Shown here: one piece after another, positions 24,886-39,483 of the stretch
How positions within the stretch are numbered: position 1 is the stretch's first letter
How the letters are laid out: each line of letters starts with the position of its first letter
Source: Rhabditoides inermis
Taxonomy: Eukaryota; Nematoda; Chromadorea; Rhabditida; Rhabditidae
Assembly (NCBI GenBank): GCA_963966185.1
Contig: CAWZYM010000416.1
Location: 42,001 to 106,000, forward strand
Direction of reading: 5' to 3'
DNA: 64,000 nucleotides
Notes under the pieces: model-generated
Database searches by the model: none
The model's input: only the letters and a program-made list of their open reading frames with translations
Told to the model about the DNA's origin: nothing
Made by a program: the position numbers and the translations under genes

Positions 24886-25105
24886 ACTCTCTCCCTCTCT
24901 CTCTCGCCCTCTCTCTCTCTCTATCTCTATCTCTCTCGCTCTCTCTATCGTGAAACATTGCCTATCAATCAATTAATCAGATGATCAGGTAATCAAATAA
25001 CCCCAACCCCAATCATCCCCTCGCACGAATTCCAGCCTTCGATGGAGTCGCTCAGCTAGCATTCGCCATGTCTCCACGTTGAAGCCGTAGAATTTACCAG
25101 TGAAT
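20522..25105 (-). CDS. Ionotropic-glutamate-receptor-like channel, 14 exons, 5' end not found
   Basis: Exons from 5' to 3': 25008-25105, 24701-24821, 24386-24484, 24185-24247, 24018-24126, 23732-23807, 23206-23307, 22621-22702, 21602-21679, 21275-21366, 21127-21189, 20982-21078, 20803-20916 and 20522-20635. All phases agree except one missing base in the second. About 435 residues: ligand-binding S1 (GFNVETWRMLAERL, TGRWTGLFEM), M1 (FYYLAIIFYLKVFW), a pore-loop region, M3 with a divergent gating motif (NYTAGYTGSISAP instead of SYTANLAAF), S2 (FDGLISDLQSGASR, KIVEKFNEIILKM) and M4 (GAFVLFILEIVFF). No amino-terminal domain or signal peptide was found in 25106-26005, so the first exon or exons are missing. 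Small glutamate-receptor-like channels of this layout exist in nematodes; ligand unknown. Confidence 0.82.
21370..21432. repeat. GA microsatellite in a channel intron
   Basis: A run of eight G followed by (GA)n, immediately beside the acceptor of exon 21275-21366; on the coding strand it makes the polypyrimidine tract. Confidence 0.9.
21808..22443 (-). mobile_element. 5'-truncated RTE-type LINE in an intron, with target-site duplication
   Basis: The minus-strand frame (main part 21867-22409) encodes the C-terminal region of an endonuclease/reverse-transcriptase LINE: YLGVDISKDKDVTEVG, YGSEAWAL and WRRKASWARKV, ending ARRDDCDEWKRI. A 13-bp direct repeat, TTGAACCCTCAAA, flanks it at 21795-21807 and 22444-22456. 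The 3' tail is TTGATTTGATTGAT-like, a short repeat as in RTE elements. It lies in the channel gene's intron between exons 22621-22702 and 21602-21679, in the same direction, and does not disturb the splice sites. Confidence 0.85.
23325..23728. repeat. GA/GGGAGA-rich tract of 400 bp in a channel intron
   Basis: A purine-only tract dominated by GAGAGG and GGGAGA units on the plus strand, between the acceptor of exon 23206-23307 and the donor of exon 23732-23807. The long Glu/Arg/Gly or Ser/Leu open frames here are artefacts. Confidence 0.95.
24832..24948. repeat. CT microsatellite in a channel intron
   Basis: (CT)n with CCCT and CTAT interruptions, next to the acceptor of exon 24701-24821. Confidence 0.9.
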
Positions 25106-25375
25106 CTGGAACATTAAACTTCGAAAACAAATATTGAAGAATCAAAAGGATCAAAAATTATTCTTATTGTAATTTGCAAGTGGAACTACTGTCATCGATG
25201 ACCCATGTAAGCGAGCATTCGGTCAACCCTCATTGACTATGTTGCTGTTTTGTATCTACTGATAAACAAACATTTTTTAAACTGACTATGACTCGCCTAT
25301 TTCTGTAAATCGTAGGGTAGAGATCGGATAGAACGTATCCTACGCGCAGCGGTGGACCAGCGACCGACATTGGAT

Positions 25376-25423
<48 letters not shown>

Positions 25424-26005
25424 CTATCCCTCTCTTTCTCTCTTCTCCCTAACTTCCACTCTCTCTCTTTGTTTTACACGTCAGACAAGTTGAAATTCGA
25501 GTCACTCTCTTTTTCTGTTCTCTTCACATCGAGTTGCAGTGGTTATTTTTCATAGGAGGGAAGAATAATGTGTACGCAAATATTTCTTCGTGCGGCGCGT
25601 GATATTTGAATTTGAATGCGATACATACAGTGCGCGGAATGTATAGTATAGACAGGGAATTAAATACAAAATGTTTCTGCTGAGGAAGCCATTATGCAGA
25701 GAATGAATGAAACGAAGGCAAAAAATGGGAAACAAACATTCAGATCTGCAGCAGATATGACGTCGAATTGTTGCTAAAAGCGTCGTTGGTCCCAGTGCCA
25801 ACCAACAAACCGCATTGTCGAATAGATCTGCGGACTGACATGATGTTGAAACGTACTTAGATGGTGGAATATGGCCTTTTACGGTAATGAATCATAGAAG
25901 TCGAAAGGAAGAGCATAACTAAATTATTCAAAATTTATACGGAACACAAAACATACACAGAAAGACACCGGGAAAGATATGGTATAAGCGTGCGGAACGT
26001 CAAAA
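25106..26005. other. Between channel and RING genes; CT tract only
   Basis: Expected to hold the first exon or exons of the channel gene, but I see no signal peptide or ligand-binding block with proper splice sites. A CT microsatellite lies at 25379-25422. Confidence 0.5.
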
Positions 26006-27091
26006 TTAGCAGAATGTGTATACGGTAAGTCGACTGGTATCATTTATGTTGAGAATGGGAACTGACAGACTGAGAGAGGTGGGCAGAGTCCGGTTGTGGA
26101 GTAGACGGCGCACCTGCCTGACCTGGTCGCGGAAGTGCCGCGCCCTTTCGCGCATCTCACGCGCCTCTTTCCGCGCCTCGCGCAACTCACGCTCCCTATC
26201 CGGAAGGGTGAAGACACAAGTGGCAGTGGAGTGATCCAGGTCGGCACACTCCACGATAGAACGCTGCCTCTCTGAAATGTCATTATTAATTAATAATCGA
26301 TCGGTATCGATTGATTTGTTTGCTCACCTGGATGAGATTGGAGGTAGAAATCGAGCATTGAATCGAAAGTGGGATCCTTCTTCAGTTCATTGGCGGGAGA
26401 GCGACACTGGAAACATTCATTGAGTTTATTGACTATTTATTTTGACTCGTTTTGACAATTTTAGTCATGAATGTAATATATTTTATAATATTTGCTATCA
26501 TTGATTGTCAAATAGCCGGAGGCTCAAATGCATATTACTTTTTTAGTGCGCACTCACCGTGGGACAAGTAGGTTTGATGCTCGCATGAAACCAGCGAGAA
26601 ATGCACCCGGAACAGAAACGATGCAGACACGGGATGATACTGTAATGAGAGAATACAGTATACCACACAGAACTACAGTATTCCCAACTCACGTGACAGG
26701 CTTGTACACTGTATCGGAGCAGATGACACAGGTAAAGAGGTCTTGATCGAGGGTGGGGGAAGGAAGAGAGAGGGTGGAAGGCTCGAAGACCGTCCTATCC
26801 AGCACAGTCTTCGCGAACTCATTCGGCCACTGCCAGAAGGTCGTGTCGCGCGCGTCCAACGCATCCTTCACGGCCGGGGACGGGGCGCGCTTACTGGAAG
26901 GAGGAGTACGGTAACAATGACGTCACCGACATAAACACGGACGATAATGAACATCACAGACAGTAGTAAGAATGACGTCACTGACATCAACGATGATTAC
27001 GACGTCTACAGTTATCCGGCAGATGTATACGGTACCTCTTCTTGCCACGCAGTCGGCGCAGAGCGTTGGAGAGTCGAGCGAGGAGTTTCAT
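26006..27091 (-). CDS. RING-finger protein, CHFR/RNF8-like E3 ubiquitin ligase type
   Basis: Five exons, 27036-27091, 26693-26893, 26558-26639, 26328-26406 and 26006-26271, sum to 684 bases and close in frame at TAA, giving 227 residues. The basic N-terminus (MKLLARLSNALRRLRGKK) is followed by a C3HC4 RING: CVIC, then CLHRFCSGC and CPTC. Next comes a conserved tail after the RING (DPTFDSMLDFYLQSHP) like that of CHFR and RNF8, and an Arg/Glu-rich coiled coil of about 45 residues (EARKEAREMRERARHF). It lacks the FHA domain of true CHFR. RING proteins bind E2 enzymes and pass ubiquitin to substrates; the substrate is unknown. The start ATG at 27091 is the only one that fits exon 1. The head-to-tail neighbour on the same strand is the channel gene. 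Confidence 0.87.
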
Positions 27092-28011
27092 AGCGGAATG
27101 AGGTGAGTGATCGGGTGATGAGTATTTATGCGGTCGAGTGAGTGGAGTGAGTGGTGAGACCCAGCCGGAGGGAGAGACCGCGAGACCGCGGGCTATCTTC
27201 ATCCATGTCCAAGTCCAATTTGACTTTGCGACACGGTCCCCTTTTTACGCGCAAATTGGAGACAAAGAGAGAGTAGCCGAGCACAGAGCCGCGGGCAACC
27301 ACCCACTCCAATCAGGTGAGATGCTCCGTTCGAACGACCGTGAAGCGATTTATATTGATAATCGTTGAATTAAGTGAAATGAACAAAACTACAGTATACC
27401 ACACCACGGTCCGGATAGTTGCACAGTCGAGAGCGGTCAGGCCCACGACCGCGCCGCACACACGCGACGCTCTGCTCTTTTGCGAATTTGCCAGCAAGCG
27501 GTTGAGCGCGATAATTTCTCGCTTGTAATCGCTACGCGCTCATTCACTCGCGGGGCAGCCTGCGCGCCAGCCGCTCTCTCTGTGAGGCGCGCTGTGCAAC
27601 TATCCGGGCCGTGCACACTATTCCCAACTCACGTAACAGGCTTGTATACGGTATCGGGATTGTATACGGTATGTAATGTATACGTTGAAGTTATTGCGGC
27701 GGGGAGGAGACGTAAAGAACTGTCTGAATATTGCAAGTGAGTAAATTTTCTGCATCAGAATCAAACTAGAATTGGAATAATTGTCTCTAATCAAGCAACA
27801 TTTTTTTTCAAATACTCGTTAGCAGCTCGTTAACGAATTTAGCAACCGTAATAATTTATGACACCTTTACATCGGTGTGTGTGTGACTTTTGCACAAAAA
27901 AGAAAGCAGACGAGAAAAACAAGATTTGTGGTGGCTGTCAATGAGCAGTATCTAACTATAGAAAATAATGAGGGTATAAAAGCAAAAAGCCTAATCAGAC
28001 GCCGATTGAAG
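27092..28011. other. Intergenic region between divergent RING and chemoreceptor genes
   Basis: It holds promoters of both genes in principle, but no motif can be named. About 27386-27404 plus 27614-27680 is a degraded duplicate of the exon 2 border of the RING gene (TATTCCCAACTCACGTRACA), split by a small transposon. AT-rich sequence follows to 28011. Confidence 0.55.
27405..27613. mobile_element. Small MITE-like transposon with terminal inverted repeats
   Basis: A 209-bp GC-rich insert with 22-bp terminal inverted repeats that differ at one base (CACGG(T/C)CCGG... ending GATAGTTGCACAG). It is flanked by CACAC on both sides (27400-27404 and 27614-27618), a probable 5-bp target duplication. 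It has no coding capacity, so it would be moved by a transposase acting in trans. It interrupts a duplicate of a RING-gene segment. Confidence 0.75.
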
Positions 28012-32227
<4,216 letters not shown>

Positions 32228-32784
32228 CTACAGTACCCGCAATGAGCGGTTCAAAACCATATGATTTTGTTTTGTTATTTTGTTTTTGCATAATACGATT
32301 CTTCTATGTAGATTTTAACATTATTGATAAAACATCATCCGATACGTTTGAGACACTTGTAACTGATGCGTTTCAGACACTTGTCCGGCTGGCGTGTGTT
32401 GCCGTCAATGCGCGTCTAGAAGTGTCAACAGTTCGCATCGAATTTCGCAATTGTATGACTACCGTATATAAAATCCGAAGGATAATTGAGATGTTCGTAC
32501 ATCGATTAATCAATAATCAAGAGCTCACATTCAGTCTTAAAGGAACAGTGGCGAGTTATTTTCGACTCGGAGTATTATTATAAATCATATTAACCTAACA
32601 CATTTTCATTTTTTGCGAAAGAACGACGATTCTGCGTTACTTTCAAATCTGCAACTGCTTGCGATGCAGAAAATTTTTCGAATTCAAATTGGTCCTAACA
32701 CGAATTACCTACAGCCCAACGCTTCAATAATGCAAAAATTAGGCTCGGAGACATAAGCGCAAATGAACGACTCTCATTCACTCG

Positions 32785-32876
32785 CTTCATGGCTCAGTGC
32801 ATGTGCGCTGCGATGTGGCACCGAGCACGCGGGTTCGATTCTTCACCACGGCAAATGTTTTGCTTTTGTGAAAATG
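32785..32876 (+). repeat. Decayed tRNA-like sequence (SINE or tRNA pseudogene)
   Basis: A-box-like ATGGCTCAGTGCATGTGCGC is followed about 40 bp later by a B-box-like GGGTTCGATTC. No full cloverleaf can be drawn. Confidence 0.45.
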
Positions 32877-33240
32877 AGGCGATGTGGAGGTTGTGGCAGA
32901 AATAAGTCGCCACTGTGTTTTTAATTGAGTGTTGTTCGAGCGTGGCATCCGACCATCTCGAATTGCTGATTTGTTAAATGTTTCTCCTTTTTTCATAGTT
33001 TCGTGAACCTAGTTCATAGTACCGTAAACCTATATCATGATATCGTATACATACCTTTCCTCCTTAGTACCAAGTTGTGGTTTGATTAACCGAATCAGCG
33101 AAAAAGTTAATACTAGCGAAACAACGGCAAGAACATTTCATTTAAAGGAACAGGGGCGTTTAGCAGAACCGTTTGGTAATGAAATTTTCAAATTTCGCGC
33201 GTGTTACCGCGAAAGAGAAGATTCGTTTTACTCGCAAAAT

Positions 33241-33312
33241 GGACATGGGCAGACTCGAACCCGCGACCTCGAGATTACTAGCCGGCGCGCTAACCAGCTG
33301 CGCCATGCGGGC
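33241..33312 (-). tRNA. tRNA-Thr(AGT)-like pseudogene or SINE head
   Basis: On the minus strand the sequence starts GCCCGCATGGCGCAGCTGG, with a D arm GCGC/GCGC, an anticodon loop CTAGTAA (would read AGT, Thr) and a B box GGGTTCGAGTC. The anticodon stem (GCCGG against TCTCG) and T stem (GCGGG against CTGCC) do not pair, and the acceptor stem is poor, so it is decayed. Such tRNA-like heads often belong to SINEs. Confidence 0.5.
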
Positions 33313-34259
33313 AGTCGAGTCGTGTGACAGAGAGAGCGCTGATAACACCGGCAGAAATCTAACGCAATTCAGAGAACAGGTAATTGTATGTTTCATCAAG
33401 CAATTTGCAAGAAACCGGAACACGCCCAAATCACGGACAAAATAGTGCTATCAGTCGTGCAGTTTCGTGCAAAATGGAAAATTTGTCATACACACCTTTA
33501 TGTTGAACAACATTCACTACGAAATCATTAATTTTCATTTTTCGTGTTTTTTCAAAGTGTTTTCCTTTGTAAATAAACATGTTCCAACTCTTCTTTTATT
33601 GTATTTTATTGCAGGGCGTGCGTGTGTATTGTTCGAGCAAACGAACAGGAGGGGAGCGTTCAAGGGAGTGAATGGAGACGCGGTGAGTGATTGATTAAAT
33701 TGTTAACTGGCGTCTAAAAATCCAAGTCGTAACTCCATTCTCACTGGGGCGCGCGTTCTTTTAGAATTGATGCGCCCCAATTGACTTTGATTATTATATG
33801 TTTAAAATGAAATTTTAGTTCGATTTATCGTGGTATAAAATTATTATTTCTATTGGGAAGCTTATTTGAACTGATTTTCAACAATGAAAATTTATTTTAG
33901 AGACTGTTCTTCCTTCCATTCGCCGATCGTCGTCTGCTGCTACTGCTGCCGTCTGAAAACAAACAAATGAACATATGGAAAACTACTATTTTAATAAACG
34001 ATATATTACGCGTTGTATTGTTTACTTTTGTGGGTTTTTAGAGCACTCTGTGACCGGAGGGCATGAAGAGCGATTCATCTCACTATCGCAGTGAGTGACT
34101 GGAGGGCATGAGTGTATCAATGCTAATTAAAGACCCAAATAGAGTGGCTTTTCTGCCTAGGGTATCGCTCACGTCTGATAGTCATGTTCGTAGTCACAGA
34201 CAAATTCATTCATTCAACAATCATCAACCATCCATCATCAACCATCCGTCATCTACATC

Positions 34260-37200
34260 ATGCCCTCACCACCCCCGCCGGAGAAGAAAACGAGAGTTCG
34301 ACTCCCCGTAAGTATTATTTCAATACAATACTAATAGCCTAGGACACTGTTACATTTGCGTACACTTCCAGAAAACCTGCGAAGGCTGCAATCAGACTCT
34401 CAGCCAAACATCCTACAACAGACACAAGCGAGAAGGTTGTACAACTGCAAGCAAACTGTGCGAGAAAGGAGGCAAAGGTAGGTCAAAGGTAGATCTGACA
34501 GTACTATCGAAAAAATGATTCCTATGCAGTTCAATATCACGACTGCCACTTTCCCGACTGTAAAGCCAAGTTCACGAGGAGAGAAGCTTTCACCAACCAC
34601 CTGCGTGAGCGCCATTGCCACGACGCTGAGGTCGAACGCGCCGAGGTTGACTATTGCAACGAGCAAGTATGTAGATTGGCTTAAACAAATAATCTTATCT
34701 AAACTCTAGGCCTTCATTGAGAAACTGAGTGGCGCAGGAGGTGGCAACTTCGCGATCCACACTACGATCCGGAAAGTAGGCACGGAAACTGTGTATTATC
34801 TGTGTATTATCACTGTTCCCGTACTGGCAAGTTCCGAAACACTGGAAAGGTGGCTTTTGAGAAAACTAGCAAGTCTCACTTCTATCGTTTAGGGTCTGCG
34901 TAATCGTGAAAAGTCCATCAAAACGTATGATATGTGCTCTGCGTTTATTGTCTCCACCCACGACCTGGATACGAACAAGTATGTGAACAAAATCGTAATA
35001 ATACACTCATTAATGTTATCAGAGTAAACCTGGTATACTGCGCCCATCACAACCACGCTGTCAATGTCCCCAAGCTCCGTCTCCCACTAGAAGCCAAGAA
35101 GATGATCGCTGAACGAGTAGCCAAGAAGCAACCCCTAGAAGTCATTCAAAAGGATATTCATGGTATGTTCTCAGTTCAAAACAGTAATTCCCATTGAAAT
35201 AGATGCTGCCGAAAAATCCGAACAAAAAGATTGGACAACCAAGCGCATGCTATGTACCACACTCGACCAAATCCGAAAGTAAGTCACGCACAGAATAGCA
35301 CAAAAAGTATCTTTAACAAATGTATAGGTACAAGTATACGCATCTGATCGGAGAGCTGCCAGACAAGGACTTGACAACCAGCCTATCTATTCTTCATTCC
35401 CGCTATAGCCAAGACAAATCCATCGCTATGCACTACCTCTCCAACAAAGAGGAACAGTTCACTATGGGTACGTAGCGTTGCAATATACAGTAATCCTGAC
35501 CTTATGCAGGCATCATGAGTCGGTTTGGCCTATCGATGCTGCACGACTTTGGAAGAGAAGGCATCATGATGGACTGCACTCATCACACATGCAACACAAG
35601 CGCCCTCCTCTTTCTAGTTGTAGTAAGTTCGCCTGTCAGAACAAATACTTGCCAACTCACAAAATTGTAGGTCAAAAACAACTTCGGAGAAGGTGTCATC
35701 TGTGCAGATGCGTACGTGGAAGGAGAGAAGATCAGCAACATCGCCCTGTTCCTTAAGAAGATGATACTAGCATATTACAATGAGTGAGTCATTTTCATTC
35801 AATCACTCTATCATCCGTTCAAATGCCTAGGTACAAGATGCTACCGGGACCGTCAGCTATCATGAGTGACTGCACTACCGTGTTCTACAGCGCGTGGCTC
35901 GAGGCCATTCAAGACGTCGCTAACATCGCCCTGTTCCTTAAGAAGATGATACTAGCATATTACAATGAGTGAGTCATTTTCATTCAATCACTCTATCATC
36001 CGTTCAAATGCCTAGGTACAAGATGCTACCGGGACCGTCAGCTATCATGAGTGACTGCACTACCGTGTTCTACAGCGCGTGGCTCGAGGCCATTCAAGAC
36101 GTCGCTCTGATGAAGAACGAGCCTCCTCCTCCCTACCCTCAACGCTTGATGTCCTCTTGGCATGTCAGCCGGGCTATGAAGAAGCACTGCGGACTCACTC
36201 CAGTCGGAAGCGGCGCCTTCTCTCTCATGCTCCACTGTATGTAGTGAGTATCCCAATACTAAACATAAAACCCCACGTCACTATTAAGCATGCCTTCCGA
36301 AGAAGAGTTTCATGATGCACTGCACGAGCTTCATCGCTATATGGATTCCCACGATCTGGTTACTCTCAAAAACTACTTTGAAAGTGAATGGGAAGACAGA
36401 CACAGTATGTGGGCTACGTATGCCAGGTTAGATTGAGCTCACTTCAAACAATCTGATAACACTTTGATTTAGGAAAGGGACCGGTCTGAACGTGAACATG
36501 ATGATCGAGAACAAGAATCGATATATCAAGTACCACGTGAGTTTGCCAATCAAATATATCAAATATACGTAGTAGTATATCTCAAAAACTCACATGTCGT
36601 TCAGATCCTGGGTGGACGGGTGACTCAGCGAATGGATGCCGCGTATATCCAGATTGTAGAATACCTCGAGGCCGCTGAAAAGTCATACAAGATACAGGTA
36701 ATTCCCATCATGTTTCATAGCAGATGAAATAATCTTTCTCCAGATGATGAACCCGCATGGCTACCGTAGCTACCGAGTGTGCGAGACGGGCAAGTACCAT
36801 CGCGAGGCAGTGAAGACCTACCTGGACAGCGAGAGCGACTCCTGGTTCACGGAGGTTGACAAGAAAACGTGGAAGATCGGCAAGACGCAGAGCAGCACCG
36901 TGACTCGCCTACAGGATCAATGTGATGACCAGGTATAGTAGAGGGTGGAGATGGAGAGACTTCACTCACCACTACTTGCAGCTATGTGCGGAGCACTGTC
37001 GGATGCCAGGCTGTCACGTCTGCCCGCACGTCTTCTCCTGCGACTGCTCTGACGGAGTGATCGGAGACGTCGTCTGCCGCCACGTGCACGCACTGCAGCA
37101 CCAGCTGGTCCTGCGAGACCCTACAGTGGAAATAAAACCCAAGATATACGAGGTATGTGGATGATTAGTGTACCTTGATAGCATTTGATTGAGGAGGATG

Positions 37201-38256
37201 AGTTGGATGAGGAGATGAAGGATCTGGTCGCCGACGATCTGCAGCGTTCCCGAGCCATGTCGCCTGCAGACACTGGAAGAATGGACATGTCTGTGGACAT
37301 GATGGATGCGGACGATGGAATGAGCTGTGACACATTCTACGGTAAGTGACAAGGAGAGAATCGCTGTTACCTGTGCCATTGTAGGTCCGAGTTCATCTAC
37401 CCCGGTTCTTCTGTCTCCGCACCGCTCTCGTTCCACCACTCCTCTTCCTCTGGTGAATCCCAAGGAGCAGGAGAGACGAAGGCACCTCCAAGAACTCAAT
37501 CAGAAGCGCAACATGGAGGCCATTCTACAAGAGATGTTACGGAAAGTGAGTCGTTTTAGTGTTTTAGAAAAAAAACAGTGGAATAGAACGTGTTCCAGGT
37601 ACGACAAGGAGACGACATGGGCGACTACAGCAACATGATCGAACAGTGCGGGGAGACACTCACTCGTAACGGATGGACAAAGGACAAGAAGGTACGATAT
37701 TAAGTGCAGTACAAATATCACGTACCGTTTCAGTTGTTCCCAACGAGTCCGTCGCGGAAGCGTCCTGCCAAGTCGCTTAGCAGAGGGAAGTGGAGGAGAG
37801 GGAGGAGAGGGAGACGTGCCCGAGCCGTGTGCATCCGTGCCCGAGCCGCGTCCGTGCGAGAAGAACACTCCTGGAAAGCAGCGAGACTACAACAGGCCAG
37901 GTACTTTTTACTTAGACATACCATTTGAACACATGACATGAACATTGGTTAAATGATTTACCTTTGCAGTGATTCCTGCGAGGCAGCGAGCCAGTCGTGC
38001 AGGCCGACCGAAGACCGCCATCCCACCTGCCAAGTCGCTCATCACCGTGATGCAGCAGCAGCAGTGTGGAGGCTGCAACGAAGAACATGGTGTTTGTGAA
38101 CTGAAGGACGGTGAGAATCAATGGATACAGTGCGAGACGTGCAAATGGTGGTTCCACTCCAACCCCAACTGTCTGTCTGTCCTCGCTAGCGACATACCCG
38201 CCTATCTCGATTCCACCGATACCCCCTTCTATTGTCAGAGACATCGTAACAAATAG
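34260..38256 (+). CDS. Transposase-derived gene: C2H2 fingers, MULE transposase core, SWIM and PHD fingers, 22 exons
   Basis: Exons: 34260-34307, 34372-34477, 34530-34666, 34710-34849, 34893-34978, 35023-35162, 35203-35278, 35328-35467, 35510-35622, 35671-35783, 35831-35968, 36016-36243, 36289-36426, 36473-36536, 36605-36697, 36744-36932, 36982-37152, 37182-37341, 37385-37545, 37599-37691, 37734-37900, 37970-38256. Phases agree except for an 11-bp duplication in exon 4 and one base in exon 21. About 990 residues: C2H2-type fingers (CEGCNQTLSQTSYNRHKREGC-like; CHFPDCKAKFTRREAF), a YYHCSRTGKF block, an HHNHAVNVP block, MULE core (MMDCTHHTCNTSALLFL, SDCTTVFYSAW, SSWHVSRAMKKHC), SWIM (FSCDCSDGVIGDVVCRH), acidic and Arg/Lys-rich linkers, and a C-terminal PHD finger (CGGCNEEHGVC, WIQCETCKWWFH). 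It probably binds DNA and histone tails in the nucleus. So many introns argue for a resident gene. Confidence 0.85.
35737..36106. repeat. Exact 185-bp tandem duplication across an exon-intron-exon
   Basis: The unit 35737-35921 is repeated without change at 35922-36106. It spans the end of one exon, a 47-bp intron and the start of the next, so the spliced gain is 138 bases, 46 codons in frame (NIALFLKKM to EAIQDVA). It would double part of the transposase core. Confidence 0.95.
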
Positions 38257-39483
38257 ATTACACATTAATAATCACACATCTATTCAATATTGTAAATACT
38301 CACCCAATTGTCGTCCGTATTCCCGCCGTTCTGTCCATGTGTTTGCCGCTCCTTTCCAGTATCCGCGTCGCGTTGTGTATTTTTCATGTTGTATTATACG
38401 TTTAGATTTGAATTATATTTATATCATTCATATAAATGACTTGTAAATCGAAAATATGTATTGCATGAGCAACAACAACACACAGAAAACACAGTTTTTG
38501 AAGGTTTGCTTAAACCACAAAACCAATGAAGTTAACAAGTAATGGAACAGATTTGGTGTAAAAAGAGCTTTCAGAAAATATATAGTTTTATGAAGTTTCG
38601 TTCGCAAAAACATGCGCAATTGCGCGCGCGTCTTTTCCACCAACTCACTATTTTCATCACTCATACCACATATCTGCGCTCTATACACACTACCGTATCC
38701 TTTTGGGAGTGGAGTCACGATTTGGATTTTTAGACGGGAATAAATTGTTATATTTCATCTTGAATATAGATAATTGTAATTACACATTATATGAATTCAC
38801 GATTGATTATAGTGTATCACAGTCTCCTCCTCCGAAATCACGCGTAGCGTTTCATTCTCTTTCGCGATGCAATGCACAAAAAGTTATGTACTCCTTCGTT
38901 TTCTTGTTGTTGTTGTACTGGTTTAATTTCTCTCATTCGCGATGCATTGTAGTGTAGGGAGCCATCTAGCTTGTCGCACAAAAAGTCCTTATCATTCTTT
39001 TCTGATCCTTATCATTCTTCTTGTTGTTATTGTTGGCGCATGTTGTACTGTTTCTTCGTCGTCTTCTTGGCGCTTCTTGTACTGCTAGATGTTGTTGTCG
39101 GTACTAGTTTAACTGTTTAACTGTTCCTTTCTAATCTTGTTATTGTCGCTTGGTGCACTGCTTGTCCTTTTTCGTAGTTGCGTTATTCTTTATCTGCTCC
39201 TCCCCTTCTTGTTGTTGGCGCTTTTAAAAAGTTAACAATTTGGTCTATGTGCATTGTAGTGTAGGGAGCCATCTAGCGGCAAGCAGTTGGTAGTGGTGAA
39301 CTGATACATTGTGCTGCAACAGTACACATCACTGCGCATTGCGTACTTGCGGTCATTTTCTTGTGATTCTGTTTCGCATGTAGTTGGCGTAATTCTTTCT
39401 TTATGTTAGAGACGTGGTTGGTGGTAGTTGAACTATTCTTCTCATATTACATATCATATGCTCGTAATGCTTACTACTTTCAG
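38257..39483. other. Intergenic; short dispersed repeat
   Basis: No gene seen. The string GCATTGTAGTGTAGGGAGCC, continuing ATCTAGC, occurs at about 38944 and 39251. CTT/GTT-rich sequence lies between. Confidence 0.55.

Larger units (their letters stand above)
32228..34259. other. Intergenic; no gene supported apart from tRNA-like units
   Basis: A plus-strand frame at 32197-32583 (128 codons) has no recognisable domain. A possible exon-like block at 33615-33682 ends in a GTGAGT donor but has no partner. A hairpin with stem TGGGGCGC lies near 33746-33780. The motif CCGGAGGGCATGA-like is repeated near 34050 and 34095. Confidence 0.5.

Noticed and set aside
27877..28011. Upstream in-frame ATG of the chemoreceptor
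   Set aside because: Would add 45 mostly charged residues before TM1, unusual for these receptors. Kept only as an alternative.
33241..33312. Functional tRNA gene
   Set aside because: Anticodon, T and acceptor stems do not pair.
33467..33694. Possible exon with GTGAGT donor near 33682
   Set aside because: No partner exon in phase and no similarity that I recognise.
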